Positions 28,707-36,691 of a stretch of DNA of 38,160 bases are shown here, in pieces. How positions within the stretch are numbered: position 1 is the first letter of the stretch; every line of letters starts with the position of its first letter. Made by a program: the position numbers and the translations under genes. This stretch comes from Clostridium caldaquaticum (lineage in GTDB: Bacteria; Bacillota; Clostridia; Clostridiales; Clostridiaceae). The notes under the pieces were generated by a model. That model ran no database searches. It was not told the origin of the DNA and saw only the letters and a program-made list of their open reading frames with translations. The stretch spans positions 1-38,160 of the forward strand of contig NZ_JAMSKT010000024.1 in assembly GCF_023806125.1 (NCBI RefSeq), written 5' to 3'.

Positions 28707-28750
28707 CACAGATGATGTTATTAAAATACAGATTGATATTTATTACTAAT

Positions 28751-28788
28751 AAAAGACTGATTTCAATTAATTTTGAAATCAGTCTTTT
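28751..28788. terminator. strong symmetric terminator
   Basis: A perfect 16-bp stem (28751-28766 with 28773-28788) with a 6-base loop. A4 leads and T4 ends it, so it can work in both directions. It closes the transcript of the 53-residue protein. Confidence 0.88.
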
Positions 28789-28857
28789 AAAATTTTATAA
28801 TTAAACAAAAATTTTTGGGAATACTAGTTTTATATGAGCTGAAGGAAGTGAAACTTT

Positions 28858-29043
28858 ATGATGTTAGAACAAGTAAAAAGCCTTATAGGAGAAAATTGTC
28901 CTGCATATGAAGCAAATAATATTTTTTATAAGGCTAATATGACTAACCTAGTTCGTAATTGCATAAACTGTTTTAATTACAAGAATGGAAAGTGCACAAA
29001 AAATTTATTTAATGAGCTGTATGAAAATTTAAAGATAAATTAA
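28858..29043 (+). CDS. Small cysteine-rich protein, paralog A
   Basis: A 61-residue protein with four cysteines at C14, C35, C38 and C46. It shares the pattern NCPxY then CxNC-x7-C-T-x-N-L-F with the next gene. It has no signal peptide. GGAAGTG lies about 9 bases before ATG 28858; the second ATG at 28861 is also possible. I do not recognise the family. The CxxC plus two outer cysteines suggest one bound metal ion. It is co-transcribed with paralog B (12 bases apart). Confidence 0.75.
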   Translation: MMLEQVKSLIGENCPAYEANNIFYKANMTNLVRNCINCFNYKNGKCTKNLFNELYENLKIN

Positions 29044-29055
29044 GGAGGAATTAAT

Positions 29056-29253
29056 ATGAAAAACATAGCAAGTTCAGAACAATTAATGATGGTGGCTGTA
29101 AATTGCCCAGGTTATGTAGCAACTTCAAATAATTTTACAAATACTGTAGGTGCTAATAATTGTAAAAGTTGTACCAATTGCAGTAATTGGCAGAACAATA
29201 AATGCACTGTTAATTTATTTGATTCAGTTCTTACTGACTTAGATCAAGGATAA
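29056..29253 (+). CDS. Small cysteine-rich protein, paralog B
   Basis: 65 residues with cysteines C17, C36, C39, C42 and C50. Aligned to paralog A, C17, C39, C42 and C50 match, as do NCPxYxA, the NC-N-x2-N-x-KCT-x-NLF tail and the spacing. C36 is extra. TAAGGAGG lies before the ATG. The pair looks like a recent tandem duplication that has since diverged. Function unknown. A terminator follows. Confidence 0.75.
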   Translation: MKNIASSEQLMMVAVNCPGYVATSNNFTNTVGANNCKSCTNCSNWQNNKCTVNLFDSVLTDLDQG

Positions 29254-29267
29254 AACAACATATAAAT

Positions 29268-29308
29268 TATAAAGGATAGTTAAAAAAGCTATCCTTTATA
29301 ATTTTTTT
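29268..29308 (+). terminator. terminator after the Cys-rich pair
   Basis: A perfect 12-bp stem (29268-29279 with 29289-29300) followed by AATTTTTTT. Confidence 0.88.
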
Positions 29309-29387
29309 ATTGAGAAATTTATGTCAAAGTGGTAAAATGATAAAAAGACAAAATTGTATTTACAATTAAAAGTTTAGGAGGGGGAAC

Positions 29388-30458
29388 ATGCATAAAAAAT
29401 TATTTATACCAGGGCCGGTTGAGGTAAGACCTGATGTTTTAGAAAAAATGGCCACACCAATGATAGGACATAGAAGTAAGGATGCATCTGCACTTCAAAG
29501 ACGAATAAGTGAAAAGCTTAAAACTCTTTTTTATACTAAAGAGGAAATATTACTTTCAACAACTTCAGGCAGCGGACTTATGGAAGGTGCAGTACGTTCC
29601 TGTACAGCTAAAAGAGCAGCAGTATTTTCAGTAGGTGCTTTCGGTAAAAGATGGTATGAAATGGCTAAGTTTAATAATGTACCAGCTGATTTATTTGAGG
29701 TAGAATGGGGAAAACCTACAACTGCAGAAGCTGTAGATGAAGTTTTAAGTACAGGAAAGTATGATTTAATAACTATAACTCATAATGAAACTTCTACAGG
29801 TGTTATGAATCCAGTGGAAGAAATAGCTGAAGTTATGAAAAAGTATCCAGAGGTTGTTTATTGTTTAGATACAGTAAGCTCTATGGGTGGAACTAAAATT
29901 GAAGTTGACAAGCTAGGGGTAGATATTTGTATTACTTCCAGCCAGAAAGCACTTGGATTGCCTCCAGGACTAGCAGTTTGTTCTTTTTCACAAAAAGCTG
30001 TAGAAAGAGCTAAACAAGTTCCATATAGAGGTTTATATTTAGATCTTTTAGCACTTTATGAGTTTATACAAAAGAAGGATTATCAATATCCGTCCACACC
30101 ATCATTATCACATATGTTTGCACTTGATTATCAGTTAGATAGAATTTTAGAGGAAGGTCTTGAAAATAGATTTGAAAGACATAGACAAATGGCTGAAGTG
30201 GTTAGAGCTTGGGCAAGAGAACATTTTGAAATACTTCCAGAAGAAAAGTATATGTCTAACACAGTAACAACAATTAAAAATACTAGAGATATAGATGTGT
30301 CTGATTTAAACAAGAAGTTAGGGGAAAGAGGTCTGCAAATTTCAAACGGTTATGGAAAATTAAAGGATAAGACCTTTAGAATAGCACATATGGCTGACTG
30401 TACTATGGAAGATATAAAAGATTTATTAAGAAATATTGATGATATATTAGGATTTTAA
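29388..30458 (+). CDS. Class V aminotransferase (alanine-glyoxylate / serine-pyruvate type)
   Basis: A 356-residue PLP enzyme. The PLP lysine is K187 in TSSQKALGLPPG. D161 (CLDTVSSMGG) and HNETSTG (132-138) are in place, and it starts KLFIPGPVEVRP, typical of the alanine-glyoxylate/phosphoserine-like group. In many clostridia this gene, serA and a DUF1015 gene form a serine-synthesis locus, where the enzyme may act as a SerC substitute. Here a DUF1015 gene follows but no serA is present, so the substrate is open. It starts at ATG with TAGGAGGGGG upstream. Confidence 0.85.
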   Translation: MHKKLFIPGPVEVRPDVLEKMATPMIGHRSKDASALQRRISEKLKTLFYTKEEILLSTTSGSGLMEGAVRSCTAKRAAVFSVGAFGKRWYEMAKFNNVPADLFEVEWGKPTTAEAVDEVLSTGKYDLITITHNETSTGVMNPVEEIAEVMKKYPEVVYCLDTVSSMGGTKIEVDKLGVDICITSSQKALGLPPGLAVCSFSQKAVERAKQVPYRGLYLDLLALYEFIQKKDYQYPSTPSLSHMFALDYQLDRILEEGLENRFERHRQMAEVVRAWAREHFEILPEEKYMSNTVTTIKNTRDIDVSDLNKKLGERGLQISNGYGKLKDKTFRIAHMADCTMEDIKDLLRNIDDILGF

Positions 30459-30489
30459 TTTAAAGTTATCTTGTTTTGAAATTTAGTTA

Positions 30490-30555
30490 GTCTTATAGTA
30501 AAATAATAATCCTCTATTTCAGAGTTATTATTTTACAAGACTATACTAAATTTTT
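30490..30555 (+). terminator. large hairpin between the aminotransferase and DUF1015 genes
   Basis: GTAAAATAATAA (30498-30509) pairs perfectly with TTATTATTTTAC (30525-30536), with an inner CTCT/AGAG (30512-30515, 30521-30524). Outer weaker pairing of TTAGTCTTATA with the bases up to 30548 extends it. It is followed by AAATTTTT. It could be a terminator or an RNA stabiliser or attenuator before the DUF1015 gene. Confidence 0.55.
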
Positions 30556-30589
30556 CTATTAAGTAGCTAATAAGAGAGGGGGAACAGTA

Positions 30590-31834
30590 ATGGCGGTAAT
30601 CAGGCCATTTAAAGCTTTAAGACCAACTAAAGATTTAGCTGAAAAAGTAGCTGCCTTGCCCTATGATGTTATGAATAGTGATGAGGCTAGGGAAATGACT
30701 AAAAATAACCCTTATTCTTTTCTTCATGTAGATAAGGCGGAAATTGATTTAGAAAAAGGCATAGATTTATATGATAAAAAAGTTTATGAAAAGGCTAGAG
30801 AAAATTTATATAAGATGGCTGATGAGGGTATTTTTATAGAAGATGAAACTCCAAGGCTATATATATATAGACAAATCATGAATGGGAGAATGCAAACAGG
30901 TGTAGTTGCTTGTACTTCTATTGATGATTACATGAATAATATTATTAAAAAGCATGAGCATACTAGAGCTGATAAAGAACAGGACAGAATAAATCACGTT
31001 GATTATTGTGATGCTAATACTGGTCCCATATTTTTAACCTATAAGGCAGTAGATGAGATAGAAAATATAGTATCAAAGTGGACACAAAAAGAGCCGGTTT
31101 ACAATTTTATATCTGAAGATGGGATTTCACATATAGTTTGGATAGTAGAATGCAGTAAGGATATAGAAAAATTATGTGAGCTGTTTAAAAATGTAAATTA
31201 TCTATATATTGCAGACGGTCATCATAGAGCAGCCTCTGCAGTTAAGGTAGGCCAGCTTAGAAGAAAGCAAAATCCAAATTATACTGGAGAGGAAGAATTT
31301 AATTTTTTCTTATCAGTCATATTTCCGGACAAAGATTTATATATTATGGACTATAACAGGGTTGTTAAGGATTTAAATGGTCTTTCACATGAGGAATATA
31401 TGCTTAAGGTATCGGAAAAATTTGAAATAAGCTTGTATGAAGGAAAAGGCCCATATAAGCCTTCTGAGAGACATACCTACGGAATGTATTTAAATGGGAA
31501 ATGGTATAAGCTTTCTGCTAAGGAAGGAACATATAACCCTGAAGATCCTGTTGATAGGCTTGATGTTTCCATTCTTCAAAACAACCTGTTAAGTTCTATT
31601 TTAGGAATTGAAGATCCTAGAACGGATAAGAGAATAGACTTTGTAGGGGGAATTAGAGGGCTTGAGGAACTTCAAAAAAGAGTAGATGAAGGGATGAGTG
31701 TTGCCTTTTCCATGTATCCAACAACTATTAAGGATTTAATGGATATTGCTGATGCAGGAGAGGTTATGCCTCCTAAATCTACTTGGTTTGAGCCTAAACT
31801 TAGGAGTGGATTGTTTATTCATAAGCTTAAATAG
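30590..31834 (+). CDS. DUF1015 family protein
   Basis: A 414-residue DUF1015 protein. It opens with AVIRPFKALRPTKDLAEKVAALPYDVMNSDEAR, the standard family start, and contains HEHTRADKEQDRINH and YIADGHHRAASAVK, conserved family blocks with histidines and acids that look like an active site. The biochemical role is not established to my knowledge. Its regular neighbours are serC-like and serA genes, which hints at serine or hydroxypyruvate metabolism. It starts at ATG with AGAGAGGGGG upstream. Confidence 0.88.
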   Translation: MAVIRPFKALRPTKDLAEKVAALPYDVMNSDEAREMTKNNPYSFLHVDKAEIDLEKGIDLYDKKVYEKARENLYKMADEGIFIEDETPRLYIYRQIMNGRMQTGVVACTSIDDYMNNIIKKHEHTRADKEQDRINHVDYCDANTGPIFLTYKAVDEIENIVSKWTQKEPVYNFISEDGISHIVWIVECSKDIEKLCELFKNVNYLYIADGHHRAASAVKVGQLRRKQNPNYTGEEEFNFFLSVIFPDKDLYIMDYNRVVKDLNGLSHEEYMLKVSEKFEISLYEGKGPYKPSERHTYGMYLNGKWYKLSAKEGTYNPEDPVDRLDVSILQNNLLSSILGIEDPRTDKRIDFVGGIRGLEELQKRVDEGMSVAFSMYPTTIKDLMDIADAGEVMPPKSTWFEPKLRSGLFIHKLK

Positions 31835-31842
31835 ATATTACG

Positions 31843-31881
31843 AGGATTTTGGTGCAAGCAGTGCATTAAAGTCCTTTTTTT
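31843..31881 (+). terminator. DUF1015 terminator
   Basis: A 14-bp stem with G-T pairs (31843-31856 with 31862-31875), loop AGCAG, followed by T's. Confidence 0.8.
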
Positions 31882-31924
31882 CATGATGTTAAATTTATTT
31901 AACAAATATTGTTTCTGTAATTCG

Positions 31925-31958
31925 TTGACAATAATGTATATATAGAATATCATATGAT
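31925..31958 (+). promoter_or_regulatory. ars promoter with probable ArsR operator
   Basis: TTGACA (31925-31930), a 17-base spacer and TATCAT (31948-31953). The palindrome ATCATATGAT (31949-31958) covers the -10, the usual place for an ArsR operator, so arsenite would relieve repression by the first gene product. Confidence 0.75.
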
Positions 31959-32011
31959 TATAAACGAATATGTTAATATATGCTGAATGATGAATATAGG
32001 AGGTGAATATA

Positions 32012-32383
32012 TTGGATTTAATACAAGTGATGAAGGCATTATCAGATGAGACACGTATAAGAATATTGAATTTACTTAAAGATGGCGATTTATGTGTCTG
32101 TGAATTAGAAGTTATCTTGAATATTAATCAGTCAAATGCTTCAAGGCACTTAAATAAATTAACTACCTCAAAAATATTAGATTATTATAAAGTTGCAAAA
32201 TACGTTTATTATAAGATAAATGAAGATATTATTAAAGAGTTTCCTTTCTTAAAAGAAATTATTGAAGAACATGCAATAAAGTTAAAGCAATGCAGAATTG
32301 ATTATGAAAGATTAAAGAAATATAAAAACAGTAAATTAACTTGTGATGACTTAAAAGATGGTAAAGTTTGTTTTGATAATTAA
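32012..32383 (+). CDS. arsR: ArsR family arsenic-responsive repressor
   Basis: Winged-helix repressor that leaves DNA when arsenite binds. It has 123 residues from TTG 32012, because AGGAGG lies 8 bases upstream; GTG 32003 overlaps that ribosome binding site. DLCVCEL (C28, C30) is the ArsR arsenite-binding box in the recognition helix region. INQSNASRHLNKL is the DNA-reading helix. Two more cysteines near the C-terminus may add to the site. It is first gene of arsR-arsC-acr3 and presumably autoregulated. Confidence 0.93.
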   Translation: MDLIQVMKALSDETRIRILNLLKDGDLCVCELEVILNINQSNASRHLNKLTTSKILDYYKVAKYVYYKINEDIIKEFPFLKEIIEEHAIKLKQCRIDYERLKKYKNSKLTCDDLKDGKVCFDN

Positions 32384-32418
32384 ACTGAAATAAATTATTA
32401 ATAACGGAGGATGATTTG

Positions 32419-32850
32419 ATGAAACCTAAAGTAGCCTTTATATGTGTGCACAATTCCTGCAGGTCTCAAATGGCTGAGGCACTCGGTAAGATGCTTGCTT
32501 CTGATGTATTTGAGTCTTATTCAGCAGGAACAGAACTAAGACCTCAAATAAACCAAGATGCAGTAAGAATAATTAAAGAACTTTATGGTGTAGATATGAA
32601 TGAAACACAAAAGTCTAAACTTTTAACTGATATTCCAGAAGTAGACATAGTTGTAAAAATGGGCTGCAATGTAGCGTGTCCATTCCTGCCTTCAAGACAT
32701 ATGGAAGATTGGGGGTTAGATGATCCGTCAGGTAAGAGTGATGAAGAGTTTATAAAGGTTGCAAAGACAATTGAAGAGAAAGTAAAAGACTTAGCAAGAA
32801 GAATTAAAAATAATGAAATTGATTTAACTATAGAGAGAGATATTAGATAG
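32419..32850 (+). CDS. arsC: Arsenate reductase, LMW-phosphatase type
   Basis: Reduces arsenate to arsenite with thiols from thioredoxin. It has 143 residues from ATG 32419, with GGAGG 8 bases upstream. The P-loop CX5R is C9-VHNSC-R15. The expected resolving cysteines are C83 and C87 (MGCNVACPFLP), closer together than the C82/C89 pair of the Bacillus and Staphylococcus enzymes. DWGLDDPSGKSDEEF is the typical general-acid loop. Its product is exported by the next gene. Confidence 0.93.
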   Translation: MKPKVAFICVHNSCRSQMAEALGKMLASDVFESYSAGTELRPQINQDAVRIIKELYGVDMNETQKSKLLTDIPEVDIVVKMGCNVACPFLPSRHMEDWGLDDPSGKSDEEFIKVAKTIEEKVKDLARRIKNNEIDLTIERDIR

Positions 32851-32873
32851 TTATTTTGTAAGGAGGATTAAGG

Positions 32874-33944
32874 ATGTCTACAGAAAATAAAAATGGAGGA
32901 AAGGGATTAGGAGTCTTTGAAAGATATCTTACTATATGGGTAGCACTTTGTATTGTAGCAGGAATACTTATAGGTCAATTCATACCTGTTATACCGCAAA
33001 CGCTTAATAAATTTGAATATTACAATGTATCAATCCCAGTAGCAGTTCTTATTTGGCTTATGATATATCCAATGATGCTTAAAATTGACTTTCTAAGCAT
33101 AGTTAGAGCAACAAAAAAGCCAAAGGGGTTAGTAGTAACTTGTACAACTAATTGGCTGATAAAGCCTTTTACAATGTATTTAATAGCAGCATTTTTCTTT
33201 AATATTGTATTTAAAGCATTTATACCAGAAAGTTTAGCTAAGGATTATTTGGCAGGAGCAGTATTACTTGGAGCAGCTCCTTGCACGGCAATGGTATTTG
33301 TATGGAGCTATTTGACAAAAGGAGATGCTGCTTATACATTAGTTCAAGTTGCAGTAAATGATTTAATTATATTGATAGCCTTTACTCCAATAGTAGCTTT
33401 TTTATTAGGTGTTAGTGATGTTCCGCTATCTTATGGAACACTTATACTTTCAACAATATTATTTGTAGTTATACCACTGGCATCAGGCTTTATTACTAGA
33501 AATGTAGTAGTTAAAAAAAGAGGTTTAGATTATTTTAACAATGTATTCTTAAAGAAATTTGACAATATTACAATTATAGGACTATTATTAACTTTAGTTA
33601 TTATATTCTCATTCCAAGGAGATATTATACTTAATAATCCATTGCATATTCTTCTTATAGCAATACCTTTAATAATACAAACTTTCTTTATATTCTTCTT
33701 TGCTTACGGATGGGCAAGAGCATGGAAATTATCTCATTCTATTGCAGCACCTGCAGGTATGATTGGAGCAAGTAACTTCTTTGAACTAGCGGTTGCAGTT
33801 GCTATAGCACTGTTTGGTTTAAAATCGGGTGCGGCTCTTGCTACTGTAGTAGGTGTGTTAGTAGAAGTTCCAGTAATGCTTACACTTGTTAAGATAGCAA
33901 ATAGTACAAGAAATTGGTTTCCAAGTGAAACAGCTGAGAAATAA
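32874..33944 (+). CDS. acr3: Arsenite efflux permease ACR3
   Basis: A 356-residue ACR3-family carrier with about ten membrane segments, which pumps arsenite out using the proton gradient. The essential cysteine is in GAAPCTAMVFVWSYL, and the late segment GASNFFELAVAVAIALFG is the other family hallmark. The N-terminus is a short charged tail. It belongs to the BASS superfamily, unrelated to ArsB. It starts at ATG with AAGGAGG upstream. It is last in the ars operon, and a symmetric terminator follows. Confidence 0.95.
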   Translation: MSTENKNGGKGLGVFERYLTIWVALCIVAGILIGQFIPVIPQTLNKFEYYNVSIPVAVLIWLMIYPMMLKIDFLSIVRATKKPKGLVVTCTTNWLIKPFTMYLIAAFFFNIVFKAFIPESLAKDYLAGAVLLGAAPCTAMVFVWSYLTKGDAAYTLVQVAVNDLIILIAFTPIVAFLLGVSDVPLSYGTLILSTILFVVIPLASGFITRNVVVKKRGLDYFNNVFLKKFDNITIIGLLLTLVIIFSFQGDIILNNPLHILLIAIPLIIQTFFIFFFAYGWARAWKLSHSIAAPAGMIGASNFFELAVAVAIALFGLKSGAALATVVGVLVEVPVMLTLVKIANSTRNWFPSETAEK

Positions 33945-33961
33945 ATATAATTGTATATATT

Positions 33962-33995
33962 AGTAAAAAGGTCAGTATTAACTGACCTTTTTACT
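33962..33995. terminator. bidirectional terminator between acr3 and the next gene
   Basis: A perfect 15-bp stem (33962-33976 with 33981-33995) with loop ATTA, with A5 and T5 inside the stem. It serves both convergent genes. Confidence 0.92.
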
Positions 33996-34008
33996 GAATT
34001 TTTATAGA

Positions 34009-34308
34009 TTATAAAGTTAAGCTATTAGCATTTTGCAAAATTACAGCTGTAAGAGCTGCTCCAAACAAAATAGTTATTATCACACCTATTACAAGCATGA
34101 TTAAAGAAGCTCTGGCATAATTTTTTTTATTTACATTATAATCTCCAAAGCTCCATACAAGCAGGAGTATTATGTTCACTAAAGGTATAATCATTAAAAG
34201 CATCATACCAAGATATTGACCAAGGCTTAAAGGAGCAGTATTTTGGTTATTAAAAGATGAATTATTAAAATTATCCGCCTGATTTTGATTATAACTATTA
34301 TTTTCCAT
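34009..34308 (-). CDS. Small two-helix membrane protein
   Basis: 99 residues. The N-terminus (1-27) is rich in Asn and Gln, followed by two membrane helices (about 32-55 and 66-92) joined by a short loop containing YNVNKKNYARAS. It is similar in layout to small DUF4870-like or interferon-induced-transmembrane-like bacterial proteins, but I cannot assign a family. It starts at ATG with AAAGGAAG upstream. A TATAAT for it lies at 34344-34349 (minus). It converges with acr3. Confidence 0.7.
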   Translation of the reverse strand: MENNSYNQNQADNFNNSSFNNQNTAPLSLGQYLGMMLLMIIPLVNIILLLVWSFGDYNVNKKNYARASLIMLVIGVIITILFGAALTAVILQNANSLTL

Positions 34309-34451
34309 AGAATAATCTTCCTTTCCAAAAATTATATGATTCTATTATATAGGAAAAGACATCGTTTTAATATAGTTTATAAAACTTTTTTAAATTTATG
34401 GTTATTATTGTGGTAAATTATTTAGAGATTTAAATAAAGCTTAAATTAAGA

Positions 34452-34457
34452 TATAAT
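34452..34457 (+). promoter_or_regulatory. tcdA -10 element
   Basis: A perfect TATAAT, with TTTAAA (34429-34434) 17 bases upstream as a weak -35. Confidence 0.5.
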
Positions 34458-34489
34458 ATAGTGAAATATATATCAAAGGAGAGAATTAG

Positions 34490-35254
34490 ATGGCGCAGCA
34501 TTCATTATCAAGAACAGAACTCTTAATAGGTAAGGAAGGCTTAGAAAAGCTTAAAAATAGTAAAGTTGTTGTATTTGGAATAGGCGGAGTTGGAAGTTTT
34601 ACAGTAGAAGCACTTGCTAGAGCTGGAGTTGGAAGCTTGGTTATTGTAGATGACGATGCTGTTTGTTTAACAAATATAAATAGACAGATTATAGCTACTT
34701 TTAAAACTATAGGTAAGCCTAAAGTTGATGTTATGAAGGAAAGAATACTAGATATAAATAGAGGATGCAGTGTTATAACCCATAATACCTTTGTAACTGA
34801 AGAAAATATAGATACAATAATAACTGAAGATGTAGATTATGTTGTTGATGCTATAGATACAGTTTCTTCAAAGATAGCTCTTGCAGTTTGGTGTAAGGAG
34901 CATAATAAAAAGATTATCTGCTGTCTTGGAACAGGAAATAAATTAGATCCAACCCAGTTTAAAATAGCTGATTTATATGATACAAAGGTTTGTCCACTTG
35001 CAAAAGTCATGAGATATGAACTTAAAAGAAAAGGAATAGACAAGCTAAAGGTTTTGTATTCTGAAGAGAAGCCTTTAAAGCCAAAAGCAGATGAGGTTTT
35101 AACCTGCAAGGAAGGCTGCGTATGTACAGGGGAAAGCAGCAAAAGGTGTTCTATAAAAAGACAGATTCCAGGAAGCATATCTTTTGTTCCTCCTGTTGCA
35201 GGTATGATTATAGCTGGAGAAGTTATAAAAGATTTGTTAGAAATAAATAGTTAA
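34490..35254 (+). CDS. tcdA: tRNA threonylcarbamoyladenosine dehydratase TcdA
   Basis: E1-like enzyme that cyclises t6A37 of tRNA to ct6A using ATP. It has 254 residues. It starts LSRTELLIGKEGLEKL. The nucleotide-binding loop is VVFGIGGVGSFTVEALARAG, followed by DDDAVCLTNINRQI. The C-terminal part holds a cysteine cluster (CKEGCVCTGESSKRC) and PGSISFVPPVAGMIIAGEV, which separates TcdA from ThiF and MoeB. It starts at ATG with AAAGGAGAG upstream. A long terminator hairpin follows. Confidence 0.92.
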   Translation: MAQHSLSRTELLIGKEGLEKLKNSKVVVFGIGGVGSFTVEALARAGVGSLVIVDDDAVCLTNINRQIIATFKTIGKPKVDVMKERILDINRGCSVITHNTFVTEENIDTIITEDVDYVVDAIDTVSSKIALAVWCKEHNKKIICCLGTGNKLDPTQFKIADLYDTKVCPLAKVMRYELKRKGIDKLKVLYSEEKPLKPKADEVLTCKEGCVCTGESSKRCSIKRQIPGSISFVPPVAGMIIAGEVIKDLLEINS

Positions 35255-35300
35255 AAAAAGGAGATATTCATCAAAAGTTAAGATGAGTATCTCCTTTTTT
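35254..35300. terminator. bidirectional terminator after tcdA
   Basis: A 19-bp stem with one G-T pair (35254-35272 with 35282-35300) and loop AAAAGTTAA. A6 and T6 lie at the ends, so it can also serve the convergent methyltransferase gene. Confidence 0.9.
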
Positions 35301-35359
35301 ATTATTAAAATTCTATACAAGTATATTTTTTTGTTTAATGCCTATATTTTGCGTTTTAG

Positions 35360-36529
35360 CTAATATTGATTCAAGTAATTATATAATGCAGGATATACAT
35401 TTAAAGCACCCATAAGGCTTAAATATTCCTGCATAGCTTTATCATTTTCCTCTTTTGTTTTTAAAGCTCTTATCATAAGGTTTTTAGGAGTCTCAAGAGG
35501 TGATATATATTCAACAACAGAAACTTCATAACCTTTGGCTTCAAGAAGAAGAGCTCTCATTCCATCTGTAAGTATATCAGCCATTCTTGACTTAAAAATA
35601 CCATGCTTTAGAATTGACTTAAATGGTTCATAAGAGTAACCGTTTAAGAGTTCTCTATGACAGCAAGGTACAGCTATAATAACGTCGGAATCTACTCTAA
35701 CGCCTAAAGCTAGTGCCATATCTGTTGCTGTATCGCAGGCGTGGAGGGAAATTACAACGTGTATCTTTTTGTCAGGTATATAATTATTTATATCTATAGC
35801 ATGAAATTCCATATTTCTATAGCCTAAATTTGAAGCCATTTTTTTAGAGGAGTTAATAACACTTTCAGAGTAGTCAAGTCCTATAAAGTGGCATTTTCTC
35901 TTTTTAACTTCTGTAAGATAATAATTTAAAACAAAGGTCAAATAAGACTTACCACAGCCGCAATCTAATATGTTTATTGTCTGGTTTTTAGGCAGTTTGT
36001 CAAGTATCCCTTCTAAAAGTTCAACATAGTGATCTATTTGGTTGTATTTTCTTATTTTATCATTTTTTATTTTTCCTTCTTTAGTCATTATTCCTATTTC
36101 TTTAAGAAGAGCATCTGCTTTCCCAGCTTTAATATAATAATCTCTATTTAAAAGTGTAGAAGTTTCTCCTGCGTTATGAGATGCCTGTTCTTCCTCTTCT
36201 TGAACTTCTGTATTTGTCATTTTAACATTTTTATTATCAGCTGAAATTAGTATGCTTGTTCCACGCTCTTTATATATAAGTGAAAGAGTTTCGTAATTTT
36301 GAGCATCATTTGCAATTTTGTCAAGAAGAGTGTTTAAGTCATAGTTTTCAGTCCTTCCATTAAAATTATATTTAATTTTTCCAGATTCAAAGCTGCCAAC
36401 ACCTTTAAATTCTTTAAGACCTGTAGTAAAAGTTACATAAATATTTTTAAAGATTAAGCTGTTTTCTGTAAATCTGCTTTTTAGTCCCATAAAAAACAGG
36501 GTTAATTTATTTATACTTTGTTTATTCAT
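35360..36529 (-). CDS. SAM-dependent methyltransferase (Methyltransf_32-like)
   Basis: 389 residues from ATG 36529, which AAGGAAG precedes by 7 bases; an upstream ATG at 36559 lacks one. The N-terminal half (1-110) is an uncharacterised domain. An acidic linker follows (TEVQEEEEQ, about 110-120). The C-terminal Rossmann methyltransferase has ILDCGCGKSYLTFVLNYYL as SAM loop, VVISLHACDTATD and AVPCCHREL, the pattern of eukaryotic-like METTL25/RRNAD1-type enzymes. The substrate is unknown, with RNA plausible. Confidence 0.82.
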   Translation of the reverse strand: MNKQSINKLTLFFMGLKSRFTENSLIFKNIYVTFTTGLKEFKGVGSFESGKIKYNFNGRTENYDLNTLLDKIANDAQNYETLSLIYKERGTSILISADNKNVKMTNTEVQEEEEQASHNAGETSTLLNRDYYIKAGKADALLKEIGIMTKEGKIKNDKIRKYNQIDHYVELLEGILDKLPKNQTINILDCGCGKSYLTFVLNYYLTEVKKRKCHFIGLDYSESVINSSKKMASNLGYRNMEFHAIDINNYIPDKKIHVVISLHACDTATDMALALGVRVDSDVIIAVPCCHRELLNGYSYEPFKSILKHGIFKSRMADILTDGMRALLLEAKGYEVSVVEYISPLETPKNLMIRALKTKEENDKAMQEYLSLMGALNVYPALYNYLNQY

Positions 36530-36610
36530 CGAAACACTTCCTTTTAGTTTTATGTGCATTTATATAACATTAATATAAACATAACTATTTATTAATATCA
36601 ATATTTTTTG

Positions 36611-36619
36611 TGATATAAT
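36611..36619 (+). promoter_or_regulatory. extended -10 promoter for the GNAT gene
   Basis: TGATATAAT is a perfect extended -10, with no good -35. It lies about 70 bases before the ATG at 36692. Confidence 0.5.
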
Positions 36620-36691
36620 GTAAGATAGTAAATTTTTTAAAATCTTCATCTATATTATTATTTTTTACAAAAATTTAAAGGAGCAGAGAAC

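Noticed and set aside
30459-30589. Possible T-box or riboswitch before the DUF1015 gene
   Set aside because: There is a hairpin, but no T-box core or known riboswitch motif.
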